From: Apteryx mantelli
Lineage: Eukaryota; Chordata; Aves; Apterygiformes; Apterygidae
Assembly: GCF_036417845.1 (NCBI RefSeq)
Contig: NC_089982.1
Span: 70,259,684-70,323,683 of the forward strand
Direction: 5' to 3'
Length of the DNA stretch: 64,000 bases
The position numbers were made by a program, and so were the translations under genes. The notes under the pieces are model-generated. The model did no database searches and was not told the origin of the DNA. It worked only from the letters and a program-made list of their open reading frames with translations. Below, in pieces: positions 24,901 through 37,008 of this stretch (positions are counted from its first letter, which is position 1; each line of letters starts with the position of its first letter).

Positions 24901-26640
24901 AAAAAGGGAAGAGGGAAAGCTAATCTCTTAATATAGTTTTGCGATCAGACACCCACGTGCAACAGATTCAATATCTGTCCTGATCCCATCCATTACACAA
25001 CTGCTAGTTGCAAACTACAGCATCCTTCATGCTCCAAAAGGACTGCAGGGGCCGGCTGGATGACCTTATCTGTTGCACTCTGAGGGCGAATGAAACATTG
25101 TATGTGTATAAAACTGCTCATATTTGGAAAGCCTTTATTAGGGCAGATCCGAGAATAGACCTCATTACAGATCTACTGTGCTCTTTCTTCAGAAATTAAA
25201 TACATGTAAGAACCAACTGTTATGGTTTCTTCTGAGTGTTTCTGTATGCAGTCCTACATCACCTGTGCAGTGGACTCTCTTCTTTCTTTTCTTTTTTTTT
25301 TTTTTTTTACTTTCAAACACTTGCTTTTCTAACTAAATTTTTGATGAGGTCATTTTCTAAAGTAGCAAAACATTTTTTCAGGTACAATCTGATTGGGAGA
25401 AATATGGCTTTTAATATGTTGCATATTTATAATATTTCAGGTACTGTATTGTGATTCTTGTTCCGGTTGTGTAGTTTTGCTTCAGCCATTAGCAGAAAAT
25501 TGTATCAGTGAAAGACTTGCCATCTGTCTTAGAGCAGTATACAGGGAGATTTCTGAAACATTAATAACCATATTATACAAAACTAAATATACTACATCTT
25601 TAAATTCAGTAGTCAAACAGAGGGGAAAAATCAGAAAACAAGGAAGTAAGGAGAGTGAAAGTTTTTCGTTTTATAATTCAAGCTGAAGCCCTCTCACCTT
25701 ACTTTATGCCTCAGGAAGAAAGTCAGCAGCACTGGTATTCCAGACCATCGCCTTTTCTTTGCTAAAGCGTATCCTCCAGTTTAGGTGAGATTGGCAAGGC
25801 AGGCAAGGAGCCTGCTTTGCCAAAGGATTTGCAGCCGGGATAGTATTATACAGTTGAGCAAAGAGAGTATGAAATGATGCATAACTAGCCCGCTATGTTT
25901 TCTTTATGCAGTTTTTATAAAAGCCTCACCTGTGGCGTATAAAGCACTGGAATAAGGCCTACAAGTGCCTGTTTTCCTCAGCCCCCCGTACTCTGATAGT
26001 AACTTGCATTTTCAGATCAGTGTCTCTGTCTTCCTTTACGCTTCCAGTGTTTCCATATTGCTCCATTTCACTTCACAACAATGTTATTGTGACTAGAAAA
26101 CACCATAAAGTAAAAGAACTGCTGTAAGATAATTACTCGAGAGCAAATGAAAATTCTTTTGGCTGAAGTTGTTCAGAGTCTTCCAGGAGCCTCCTTCCTT
26201 TTGGTATTTGGCCAACATTTCTCCACCCCTCTTCTTTGCCATAGCAAAATGCTAAAAACCAGGATACAGATTCTATATGTGCATTTGCAACCCAACTACT
26301 TACTTTAGTGGATGAAGGCAATACCTTCTCTATCACTTCTACCTAGATTTAATCACCAGAGTATCAGTTAACCCTTAGGGTAGTTAGGTAATAATGTTGT
26401 TGATGTGATTTGAAGTATCATTTTAAGCAATTAGAAGTTCAGATATAATGTGCTGCAGTTATGTATTATATAGTGCATCTATCCATTTTACAGAGCAAAA
26501 ATTACCATATGCTTTGTGGGAATGGTGGCATTTTGCACTGACTGGAGTTCTGCTTGTATCTCCAAACAGCATGCCTATAAAGTATGGTAGTGACTCTTTC
26601 TTTGAAGGCCGCACCTATGCACATCACTGATTATGTTCCA
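18931..26640. other. Intron 1, no exon recognised
   Basis: Apart from the 20-bp duplication this stretch is ordinary AT-rich intron, with T-runs (for example 25283-25308) and an A-rich patch at about 22260-22460. About 23770-24450 is somewhat less AT-rich. Short frames on both strands overlap and match no family. Confidence 0.55.
19481..19520 (+). repeat. Exact 20-bp direct duplication
   Basis: TTTATATATTATTTTAATAT occurs twice, back to back, at 19481-19500 and 19501-19520. It looks like a recent slippage duplication in AT-rich intron sequence. Confidence 0.95.
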
Positions 26641-26790
26641 AAGCAGAGGTCCATTTAAATGAGTGTGTCAGCATGAATAATGGGACATGAAAAGCCAACA
26701 CACTGAGTAAAGGTTCATTACATGAGTGCAACAAATACTGCAGGCAAAATTTCTATGAATATTCACTTGAGTTTAAAAGTGAATGTGCCT
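26620..26790. promoter_or_regulatory. Candidate regulatory element (motif-dense)
   Basis: The block contains TGATTATG, CATTTAAATGAG, TGTGTCAGCATGAATAATGG and a short inverted repeat (ATTCACTT at 26761-26768 with AAGTGAAT at 26776-26783). It resembles conserved developmental enhancers in texture, but this is pattern judgement only. Confidence 0.2.
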
Positions 26791-27574
26791 TGGCTATGCT
26801 CATATTCGTTGTGTGTTTCCTTTCTGTGAATGTTTGATCAATGAAATTTTGTTCTTAGAAATAACTGAAGAATGCAAATTTCGATTTGTTAAGCATTCTG
26901 GAAGGAAGTTGCTTATTTTATATGGGGCGAGTTGAGAGGCAGTGTTTCCTGTTTTAAGCTTCCAAAAATGCCCAGATAGAGCCATGACTCTCAGAAATTA
27001 AATATACCAGAGAAGAACCTCTGACTGGTTTGCGGTGCGGACTGACCAGTGTGTGCATGTAAAGCAAGTTAATGTCAATGACTGGTGGCAATGGGAGAAC
27101 TAAGGATCAGTAAATATGATATACTTGTATGTTTTTCCATAGGACAGGACACAGCTTGCCATGCAGTTACTTTAGATGAATGCAACAAGAAAGAAGTTGT
27201 TGAAAAAAATTCCAGGCTTCCTCGCTTTTTAAGCTCTAGCTTTGGTTCAGATTTGTGCTCATCCAGTCAGGGATGGGAAATGGTAACACATGACATATGA
27301 CCAATCACAGCTTATATTCTTAATAGAATATTACATGCTTACAGCAAGCTGCTTGTTATAAAAGATGAGCAAAAATGTGTCTTTAATTTGAATAATTAAT
27401 GCATTCAAATAGATTGTTATTAATTCCTAGCAAGTCTGAGTAGAAAGAAGTGGAACTCATAAAATTTATCATTTGATATGAATGATTAGCTCAGCTCTTT
27501 TCAGTATCTCTTAACACTCTGTCAGGGTTAATAATGCAAAGCAAAAAGATCGGTCAAGATGCCAGCACACCCAA

Positions 27575-27809
27575 GTACACCTCTTCTGTGACAGTGTTAT
27601 AAGATTATTTAACACCCACATCAAGAGCATCTTGAAGCAACCGAGTTACCCCTTGACTGATTGTTTCATCCGAAGGGCAGCACTTCCAAATAGGCAGCGG
27701 AGCACAGACTTCCTAGTACAGAGCGGTGTTAGCGCCGGTACGTAACCTGGAGCCACAACCTGCGTGTCCGGACTGACAAGGATCCTACCAGTTGATCCGC
27801 TGTGACACC
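27575..27809 (-). repeat. LF-SINE-like ancient tRNA-derived SINE relic (antisense)
   Basis: Reading the minus strand, GGTGTCACAG at 27809 is followed by a tRNA-like box A region (27785-27800), a box B-like region (reverse of AACCTGGAGCCACAACC at 27743-27760), GCGCTAACACC, CTGTACTAGG at about 27715, GTGCTGCCCTTCGGATGAAA (27664-27683) and a GGTGTTAAATAATC block. The order of at least six blocks matches the tRNA-derived SINE of the LF-SINE type known from coelacanth and elasmobranchs (tRNA head, then TGCCGTCTTTCGGATGAGAC, then AAAGATCCCATGG). The 3' third is missing. The family is named from memory. It is GC-richer than the surrounding intron. Confidence 0.65.
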
Positions 27810-28975
27810 TTGTGGCTTAGGAAGTAACACAAGGATCTTTTAGAAAATTAACAGGTAAAATCCAGAGGTTAGTGGGTGTTGGTAAATGCCCTCTCATAAA
27901 ACTATCAACAGAAATCTCTGTGCTGGATTAGTTTACTGTATATTTGAGATACAGCTAAATTAAGCAGTAGTGGGCTCAGTTCTGTTCAGGGTCCTTATAA
28001 TATGTACTTTACTGTTACATGTTATAAGATGGGACATCACTTCATTAAGTTTGACCTGCTGCTCTTATCTCTAGTGCTCTGGTGTTTGTTCATCATTCAG
28101 ATTACATAAAGAAACGTTGTTTTGGCTGCAGTACAGAGCAAATATTTTATTTGTTTGCAACCATTAATTTGGTTAACCAAAAAAAAAGCTTGAAGGGAAT
28201 AAAGTACATGTTGGTGCTGAGTATGTTTAAACAGTAGCAGAATTAAATGAAGGTAACTAAAATACAGTAAGCTTTTGGCATTGGGCACACAACTCTGTAA
28301 AACCCTGAAATTGGGGTTAAATAGATCACAGTGTTCAGCTGTGGGTAATTCATTAACCGTTTGCCTTACAATGAGGCCGTATTTTTTGTGAGAAATTCTC
28401 AGTAGCCATAAAATTGGGCCAATAATGCATCGAGCTCAGGTGAACTCTGTATCCGCAAAGGCTCAGCATCTTACCATACCTCATCCTAGTGTCTTGGGTT
28501 AACTTGTTACGTCTTCAAACACACACTTCCGTGTTTTCATCCATGTTGATCCTGAGCATTTGAGAGGAGTTTCCCGTAAACTCACGCATTGCATCCCATA
28601 ACCCTTTCCTTGCCTCTGATGCCTGCAAAACACTTGGCAACAAGTGGGCTGAAATTATTGTTTGCTGCTGACAAACACCATCTTACTGTTATATGAACTC
28701 CCTTATTTATTGGTCTGCATCCCTCGGTTGTCCCTTATCTTCAGGTATGTCCACAGTGGTGTTGCTTAAAGTACTATGTAGATGTACATGCCCAAACTTG
28801 CATTTGACTAGCTAGTGTCAGAAGCAATAAGCAACCCAGGGCTCAGTGCATGAGGCTATCTTATTTTGCAGGTAGGTGTTTTGATCCTTTGCTGAACCTT
28901 GTGCTCATCAAGTTGGGTGGCTACTAGTGCTCACACACAACGCTGTCCTCATGATGTGCACTGTTACATTTGTTA
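27810..28975. other. Intron 1, nothing recognised
   Basis: Ordinary AT-leaning intron between two old repeat relics. No exon is seen. Confidence 0.55.
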
Positions 28976-29085
28976 CTCAGTTCTTGGGGCAGAGACCGTC
29001 TTTTCTGTTCTTGTACAGCTGGCATGGTGGAGTCCTGGTCCATATCCGCAGCTCATTTTTACTACTGTGCTATACATCGTAACTA
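28976..29085 (+). repeat. Ancient amniote repeat tail (GGGGCAG...GTCCTGGTCC type)
   Basis: CTTGGGGCAGAGACCGTCTT is followed by TGTTCTTGTACAGC, TGGCATGGTGGAGTCCTGGT and CC, then CTACTGTGCTATACAT. This matches the common turtle and crocodilian repeat tail (CTTGGGGCAGGGACTGTCT ... TTTGTACAGC ... AATGGGGTCCTGGTCC ... GCTACTGTAATACA) block by block. The exact family name is not certain; it is a MIR- or L3-related non-LTR tail. Confidence 0.7.
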
Positions 29086-32000
29086 ACGGAAGGCTATAAG
29101 TAGACAGTAGTATTTAAAATACTTCCAAAACCAAATCTAAATATACCACTTCCATTTTGATTTCACAAATCAAAATGTTTTAATTGATATTACATGTATT
29201 TATGTGCTACAAATGATTTTCTGACTAGAAAACGCCATAATATAGTAGGTTCTTGGAAGATGACTGTTTAATGTTCTTAACACATCTCATTACTTCTCAA
29301 ATAATTCAGCACACCCGTGCAAACCTACTGGCTTTGCCAAGAAAGTACAAATACATTTTAGGGCAGCATTTTGCTGGTTGATTTATACATCTGATATTGT
29401 TATTGAATCTAGTGCTTTTTTAGCATGATTCTTCAGTAGTTTCAAACAAAGAAGCTCCTTCCAAGTCCATTTTCTCTTAACAGTGGAAAGACTAACTCAT
29501 CTTAAATTCCACAGGAAAAGTGTATTCTCCTGAATAAGAAGTGGTCTATATGTATCTTATTTCATGAGCACTTTGGGAGGGAATATTGTAAAGTCTTTTA
29601 ATGAATAAGTTCCAAGGTAGAGGTGAACCAGAGAGGTTGTTCTAGGGAAGAAAGGCAACGCTTATTTTTTTTTCTTTTATTGTTTGCACTCTACTGATTT
29701 AATTAGCCAGTGAGAACAGACCCACTTTGAATATTAAAAAGACAAAATCAACCCCCCTTCCCCCATGCTCACATCTGTTGCCTTTTGGAAACTACACACG
29801 GTACCAAAACTATCCAATGTCTAATGGATTTTGCTTTTTAACAGACATTACCTATATTCACTTGCAAATAAATGACCTAATTATAAATATTTTATTCTGG
29901 TTCTGAGGGAGAGGGGCTGTTTAATTGTCATTTGGAAAGGGAGTGGGCTACCTTAAGTGAAACTAGAACATTTTTGGTGTGCTTCACAAATGAAGGTAGC
30001 CACAGTCTTCATACATTTCTGCATGGTGATCTAAGAGCAATATCTTAATGATTACCATATTATAGGAACTTAAACTGTTCTGAGGTAGCTTCAAGTTGAA
30101 AAGAGCGGAGTCCTGTGAGGGGCAGAAGAGGCCAGGGTTATACACTGGTCAAGAGCAGGGCAGCAGAGATGGATAAAACTACTGAAATGCTCTCTGCTAT
30201 ATTTCATTACGCTCCTGCCTTCTGCAGTGGAAATTAGATGGACTGAATTTCAATAAGGAAGTGAAGCAGTTCGCTGCACCTCTGATCGGGGAGGCCCACC
30301 CCTGCAAGGGAGCCGGAGCCGCTTTGCTAATCACAGTCTAGAATATGAATATTAACGCCTGATCCTGAGGCTTGGTGTTGCAGAACTGAAAGACGCTTCT
30401 CGTGGGCACGGCCCTTCCTCCTCTGGGACCTTTTATGCGCTGCGCAACCCAGAATTCCCTTAGTTTTGTGTAATGCAGCATCTTAAGATCAGCATCGAAA
30501 AGGGTGGATTCTGCAATAGTTTTTCTCCCCATTTTTATGGGAGCATACTAGATACTTTATTAAAATCTCTCTTCTATTAAGAGGAGAGTAACCTACTAAT
30601 TTTGTCAAAGGTGACTCTTTACAGACACTATTACCTATATAATTTTCAAGATTATTATTAGGAAGCATGTGAAACTATTAGGACCATGGGAACTTGGATA
30701 AACCCACCTGGTGTGCAAATTTGGTTACCAAAATAGCTTCACTAAGCTTGAGAACACTGAGTGGGATTATAAGAGTTGACCGAGAAGCAGAAATTGCAAG
30801 CTCAGCCCAGCAGTCTTTCCCTTCCTTAGAGATTGATGGCACACAGATGCCTGACTGCAAACAACATACTGTTTGTGGGCCAGCAGTGGTGGTGTGTTTT
30901 TTTTTTTTAATCTTTGTCACAAACTTTCGAGGTTTGTTTCAGCCAGATACTAGTGCTTGCAACTCTTTGTCACTGCAGCGCCTCATCCCGTGCAGAGGTT
31001 TCCTGTTTACGTCAGTGAGGTGAGCGTTTGGCCTTGTATTTGAAGCCCCTAGAGAGATGTCATTGAAGCAACTGCTGCCATATACCTTATCTCAGTGGGG
31101 ACTGATTCAGCAAAAGTTTAGTCTGGGGACCTACCTTTTCTAATGGGCTTAACAGTTTTAGGTGACTCAGTTCTTAGGGGCTAATTTGAGACACCTTAAA
31201 AGGACTAGAAGGGCATATTCAGCTTTTTAAAAGTGTTGCCCATGGTTGGCTATGAGATAAAACTGCGTGTTCAGGGGCTTAGATTATGTTTGCCCATATC
31301 ATTTCACAAATGCCAAAGGCATAATAGAAAGCACAGTTAAGAACAGCAGCTCTCACTATCAAAAAATACTGTGTTGCACAGTGGATAACAGAAAGCAGGT
31401 GAAGTTCTTCTAAATCAGAAATTTAGCTGGAGAGAAATACATGGCACATAAATAAATTAGTGAAATAGTAGATAGATCTGCTAAGCAAGCTACATGAAGT
31501 AAATCATTTTGCTGAGTTTATCCACACGCTCGTTGAAACTGGAAACTCGTCGGACTCTGAAGGCTGCATCGTTAGCTGTATTAGTAGATAACAGATTTCA
31601 CAAGATTTGTTATTAGATTTATTTTTAGTTTGCTTGGTTTTAATACCAATCAAAACAAATCCTGGACATTCATAGTTAATATTTTTCAACATCTTTCTCA
31701 AGCAGCTGCTAGCTTGTACTGCTTTCCTGGGAAGGGGAAAGAGGCGATTAAATGAAATTCATAGCCTTTTAGTGTCTGCGCAGCCTGCACCTGGCAGCAT
31801 GTGCGGTTTGTGGCGGCGGAACTGGCAGACTTACGGCCTTTTTATGACGTCGAGCGCACACATCACGGACTTGTGCGAGCTCGATACGGGCTCTTAAAAC
31901 CCGGGCCCTCCCCCAGGTTGCTCTCCTTGAGGTGGCTATGCACTCTCCCAGGGAAAAACCAGAGTAAAAGCATCAAGCCGCTGATGACAAGTTACAAACT

Positions 32001-35000
32001 TGTAGTGCTTGGGAGCCAGGGCTCAGTTGTTGGCTTCAGCAGCATGTTTTGTAGTTGCGCTTTCTAAATAGCGCTTTATTTGTTTAGTGTAGTAAACTAT
32101 AATTTGCTGCTTTAATAAGTGAAAAATGGATGCAGCTAGCAAACCTTAGTCCTGCTGAAATAAAAGGCAAATTTTTCATCAGTTTCAATAGCACAAGCAT
32201 ATTATACCGTATATTTACTTTAAAGCATAGATTGTTCAGTTCATTATTTGTATGAATCTTTGAAGTTCTTTTGCTAAGAAAATGAGAATGAACTAATGAT
32301 CTCTACAGGGTTTTATATAAGTGGACAAAATGTTACTATCTGTTTCACACTGAGTTGCATTTTAAAACCTGTGGGTGCATCTCAGGCTATAAAATAAGCT
32401 TATAAAATTACATCCGCTTGCACTCTTAGTTTTCTTCCTTGCATCTACTTTATGATTTATTTATTTTTTAGAAATTGCATTTGAAATTCCCAAACTTCTA
32501 AGGCTTTTTCAGCATCAAATTGACCACTGATCTTGAAAAATCATCTACATCAGCATCAACTCAATCATCAGCAAGGGCTGGAGGAAATTAAACATCTGGG
32601 ATCTATTAAGATTTTTATTTATGCTTTTAAATATTGAAATGTGTATTGCTACTTGCCTGTTATGCTTTGAGCATCAATCCATTAAAGAAAGCTCTCACAA
32701 CACAGTTGTATGGTAAAGTGATTTGGGCTAGAAAGCCAGGACACAAGTATATAATTGTAGAGGAATCACAAGAAAGTAAAGGACTGTGTTGAATGTTGAT
32801 TCCAGTCACACAAGAAATTACCAGATTATTCCCCAAAGATGCTAGTCTCTTAAATTCTCTCATGACTTCTTACTGAAAAGGCTTCACTGTTGCATTTATC
32901 TGCTTTCTACAGGCTGTGCCTTTGAGGTGAGACCTTGTTGCAGTTTTCAGTCTTCAGTGAAAGAGTGGTGGACTGAAATTTTCTCATTACCACACTTTCA
33001 AGTAATCCCCTACTTCTTCCCTGACCAAAGGAGGAGGTTTTTTTGTTGTGTTTTTTTTTTGCCTCGTAATCACAGAATATTTTTGGAGGGAGGAACTATA
33101 TTGTTAGGACAGTAACCAGGACTCCTCAGAAGTCTGCTGAGTTTCCTGCTGAACTGCCACAGATACTACTCCTCTAATTCCTCTCACCTTTCTGCATGCC
33201 TCCGGACTGCAGGGAGAGAGTGGGCCAGAGGATTGATATACCAATGCTTTTGAGGTGCTCTGTTGCTGCAATAACAGGGAGCATGTAAATACATTAATAG
33301 ATAAAGACCTTTGGGCAACAGGAAGTGCTGTTACTGGAGTTTTTAGGAAGTCAGCTGGGGAAAGCTCTGAACTGCAGTGCTGTAGGTTTCTCAATGTTTT
33401 AGCCTTGCACCTGGGATACAACTTTCAAGAATGCATCTGAATGATGCAATTATTGTGTTTGGGGCTAAATTTTCCTGATTGCAGGCTCTTATTGTAGTTT
33501 CCTAAATATACTTCTCTCTCTTGCTCCTCTTTAAGCCAATAAATTTAATAATTTATAAAATAAAGAATTGTGTAGGCTGTTTTGTTAATCAAGTACTTGC
33601 AGATGTCCCTTAGGGAAAGAGAAGATCATAGATGAATTCAGAGCTGTAGGAGCCTATTGCCAACCACCATCCGAATGCATGTAGTAAACCAACACTGCCA
33701 GTGCGCAGACACCTTAATCAGCAGCACACTCAGCACCTGGGATTTTCAGCATCAAATACAAAAGCTGTAGGAATGTCTCTGTTACCTATCAGTAAGCAAC
33801 TGTCTCCCATTCTCACTGGGACCAGTCACTAGAGGGGGTGAGATCTCATATATTAACCTAGAGTATTACAAGCATTTTGGTGAAAGATTGTAAATCGTAT
33901 TTATAGTGACTGGTGGGAAGAGGAACTCATTACCAGGTAGCAGTGCTTCAGCCGAGGCCGAGTCCCTTCCAGCTCACAGAAACACCCTTGTAAAATGTAT
34001 TCAGCATTTTGTAAATGGCTTGCTGATTTTACTGGAGACTCTGAATACAGCATCTGGAAGGAATTAATTGGAAACCATGTCATTTTGGGAGGAAGTGGAA
34101 GAAAAAGGATGCATTCAATGTATGCTTTCCACTGTGAATTTTACCAAAATTTTCCATTTTTCACTTTTGGATTCAGGAAAGTAGGAGAATAATACAACAA
34201 AGGGTGTAAGTTAGCTTTAGGAAGGAGAGGAAAAGGTTTTCAGGAATGACTTGCTGACAAATATACCATTCTGACTGACCACAAACAGAATGATTGATTT
34301 AAATATCATTTTTATAGAGACAGTGGTAACTGAAAGGTACAGTGCAAGTGGAAGGGTTTGCTGAGGCAGCATACAGTGTCTTTAAAATGACATTTTGAAT
34401 TTTTTGTGACCTGATGTAAAAGTTCAAGATTGGATAATATCCTGTAATGAGGACAATTTCCTTAGTTAACTTCTATTACCTTGATGAACTACTTTAAAAG
34501 TTGCCAAGGATGTATCTAAAACCCTGTACTGAGGTAATAAGTCAGTGAAAAGCTATTATATTAAAATATCAGCAGATGTTCACTAGATTGCAAAGACTTG
34601 ACTATCCTTCAGAATTTCCCTTTGGATGTGGTCACAAAAATACACATGAAAATGTTAAGCATGTCAGAATAAAAACTTCAACAAAAATGATTTTAGTTCA
34701 AGTTTCACCCAGAACCTCTATTGCTGATACAGAGAACTGCAATGAATACTGGTGATTCCACAGCTGATCATCATTCAAGATGTCAATGCTAGCTCTTTTT
34801 GGTTTTTGCTTTTTTTTTTAGAATAACATAGTAGGTGAGGTTTTTTGCTAGTTTAAATTGGCATTTCACACTCATTTAGTGAGATGCACCAAGTTCTAAT
34901 AGCTGCGGACCTAAACTTTTGTTGTGAATGAAAAAGAACATTTAAAAATCCTAGGGAACTAGATCATAGCCTGGAAATTCTGCCAAAGCACACTACTCGC

Positions 35001-35629
35001 TAAAGAGTTAGTCTTAGCGCTCTTACTAAATGCTTTTCAAATCATTTATTGTCACTGAGGAATGGAGAGATAGGTAGCTTATTAAAAGAGACCACATCCT
35101 CTTATGCAAATTTAATGCATTTGGCAGGTTTGTCATGATAAATGGTCAGGATGAGTTGGTTCATGATGTATCTCTAATCTCTTCTATGAAGATGCTTGTG
35201 TTTTGCAGGAGGTAGCCCCTTGAGAGATCAGATCTTTAGAAGTCTGCGGCAGATGGTGATGTCAGCAGAGTCTCATAGATTGCTTTGAAGTTCCTCCAAA
35301 CAGGGCCTTTAGTTAGTGCGACTGAGTTTTTGCCAGTTCTCTTGCTTCGTCTCTCCTTTAGTGTCTTCTCCCCTCCTTCCTAAACTTGTGTCCCCAGGTT
35401 GTTTCTTACATTGGGAACACCCAGTACATCCTTACAGAGCACATCTCAGCACACTTCTCAGTCCCATCATGTCTTCCCCTGTAAAGCTGTTCTTCCATTA
35501 GGCATCTTGCATATTTGAAGTGCAGTTGTTCACAACAGGAAAACATTAAAACAGAACAAATGTCTTAGAAAAGCCTATCAATCATTCATGCTTTGTGTTC
35601 AGTTTTTGTCTAAATCCTTGGAGCCAGCA
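29086..35629. other. Intron 1, no exon recognised
   Basis: AT-rich intron. A slightly CpG-richer patch at about 31770-31900 (GCGGCGG, GACGTCGAGCGC) carries an 88-residue open frame that starts at GTG and has no family resemblance. T-runs lie near 30898 and 33040. A weak, possibly chance CR1-like string (AATCACAGAATATTTTTGGA) lies at 33068-33087. Confidence 0.5.
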
Positions 35630-35639
35630 TCGACACTAG

Positions 35640-35860
35640 CGTCATGTTAACTAATTCATTTAGCTATAATCAATTACCAATATTAATTAGGCCAGCTTCT
35701 CTCTTGATTAGTCACAAGAAATGGTTAAATTTTAATGCTGCTGCAGAGAGTCTGAGGGAACTTAACAAAACCAGAAAAGACAGCAAAGCTTTTGGAAAAT
35801 ACAAGCTAATTTAATGGAATATGGCCAATTAAATAGATATAATATAAAAGCATAAAATAA
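35640..35860. promoter_or_regulatory. Homeodomain-site-dense candidate enhancer
   Basis: Several TAAT-core sites are packed together: CTAATTC (35651), the palindromic TAATCAATTA (35667-35676), ATTAATTAG (35682-35690), GATTAG (about 35706), CTAATTTAATGG (about 35807) and CCAATTAAAT (about 35825). TAATTAG is a favoured LIM-homeodomain site, and LDB2 is a LIM-homeodomain partner. AT-rich sequence gives such cores by chance, so this stays a candidate. Confidence 0.3.
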
Positions 35861-36975
35861 TTCAGGTTACAGATCTGAAAAATTGTCTGTTTTCAGATCC
35901 GATCAGCATATTTGCATCTTTCTTCAGGTAGCTTTGGCTGATCTGAGTTTGGTTGGGCGCTGGCTTTTCTTCTGAAATCAAATACCCAATTTCATGTGTT
36001 TTTTATACCTCTTGTGTTCCCTTTATAAGTTCATATTTTAGAATCACTCTCCTGAAGTATTTTTGTTACCTTCTTCACTATACTTCATCTTAAGTTTTTT
36101 AATTCATAATATTTAGCTAGTTATACAGAAATTTGTGTCTTTAGGGTTTTTTTTGTCATTTCTTCCCTCTCGAGTGCAACTCCCGTAACTTGATTCCTTT
36201 TAAATCTTTTAAATGTCTGTATTTATAGTGGTTTATCAGTCATGGCCTAGTGATTTCTATTAAAACCTTCACAAAGTTCATGTTTTGATATATCAACTCA
36301 GGAGTTTCATAATTACTGTGCAATCCCTCAGTCTCCTATACTCAGTGTGTAACTAAGCACAGCTTCTGTTACGGCTAAGACCTGAGTATTTCTGTTTGCA
36401 TCACGCTTCCTTTTATTGTTTAAACCATCCTCAAAGGCTTTTTTCCTCTTATACATGTAGGATACGCATCTAACCATGCTGTAATACCCAGCTGCTTAAA
36501 AATGGAGAGGGCCAATGAGCTGTTTATTCTTGAGATGTGATAAGAGGAAAATTAGGGGAAGTCATTAACTTCTGTGGTTGATTCAGCTGAGAAATTCTTG
36601 ATTTTGAGGTTGTGCTTGCGACCTTCATTCTAGGACATTACCTGGCCGCTCCCTTGGCATGTAGGGATTTTTTTCAGAGCTCAGTTAAGTTTTGAAGGCA
36701 CATTAGCATATCTTCATCAAAGTATGCTTTAGGTACTTATTATTATGATTTTTTTAACTTTATAGTTTCACAAGACATTGTAGTTGTAAAGAAATGGCTG
36801 AAAAACTGTACTACAAGGCTGACTCAGCTGTCTGTGACATAGAAAGGGCTACTAAAGACCTGTAAAAACTCCTTGTTAAAATTCTGTTAGTGAGTTAAGG
36901 AGAAAACTGCGGTGACTTTTCTGTTTCTGTGGCATTCACTTTGTTTCTGGTTATTGCTGTATTGTGTCAGGATGA

Positions 36976-37008
36976 TTTATAGAATCATGGAATTATTTGG
37001 AATGATTA
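36976..37008 (-). repeat. Possible CR1 3' end fragment
   Basis: ATAGAATCATGGAATTATTT followed by GGAATGATT resembles the reversed bird CR1 terminus (CATAGAATCATAGAATGGTT then TGGGTTGGAAGG). Very short and diverged; it could be coincidence. Confidence 0.25.

Noticed and set aside
33068..33087. CR1-like string AATCACAGAATATTTTTGGA
   Set aside because: Too short, and the expected following CR1 sequence is absent. Kept only as a remark.
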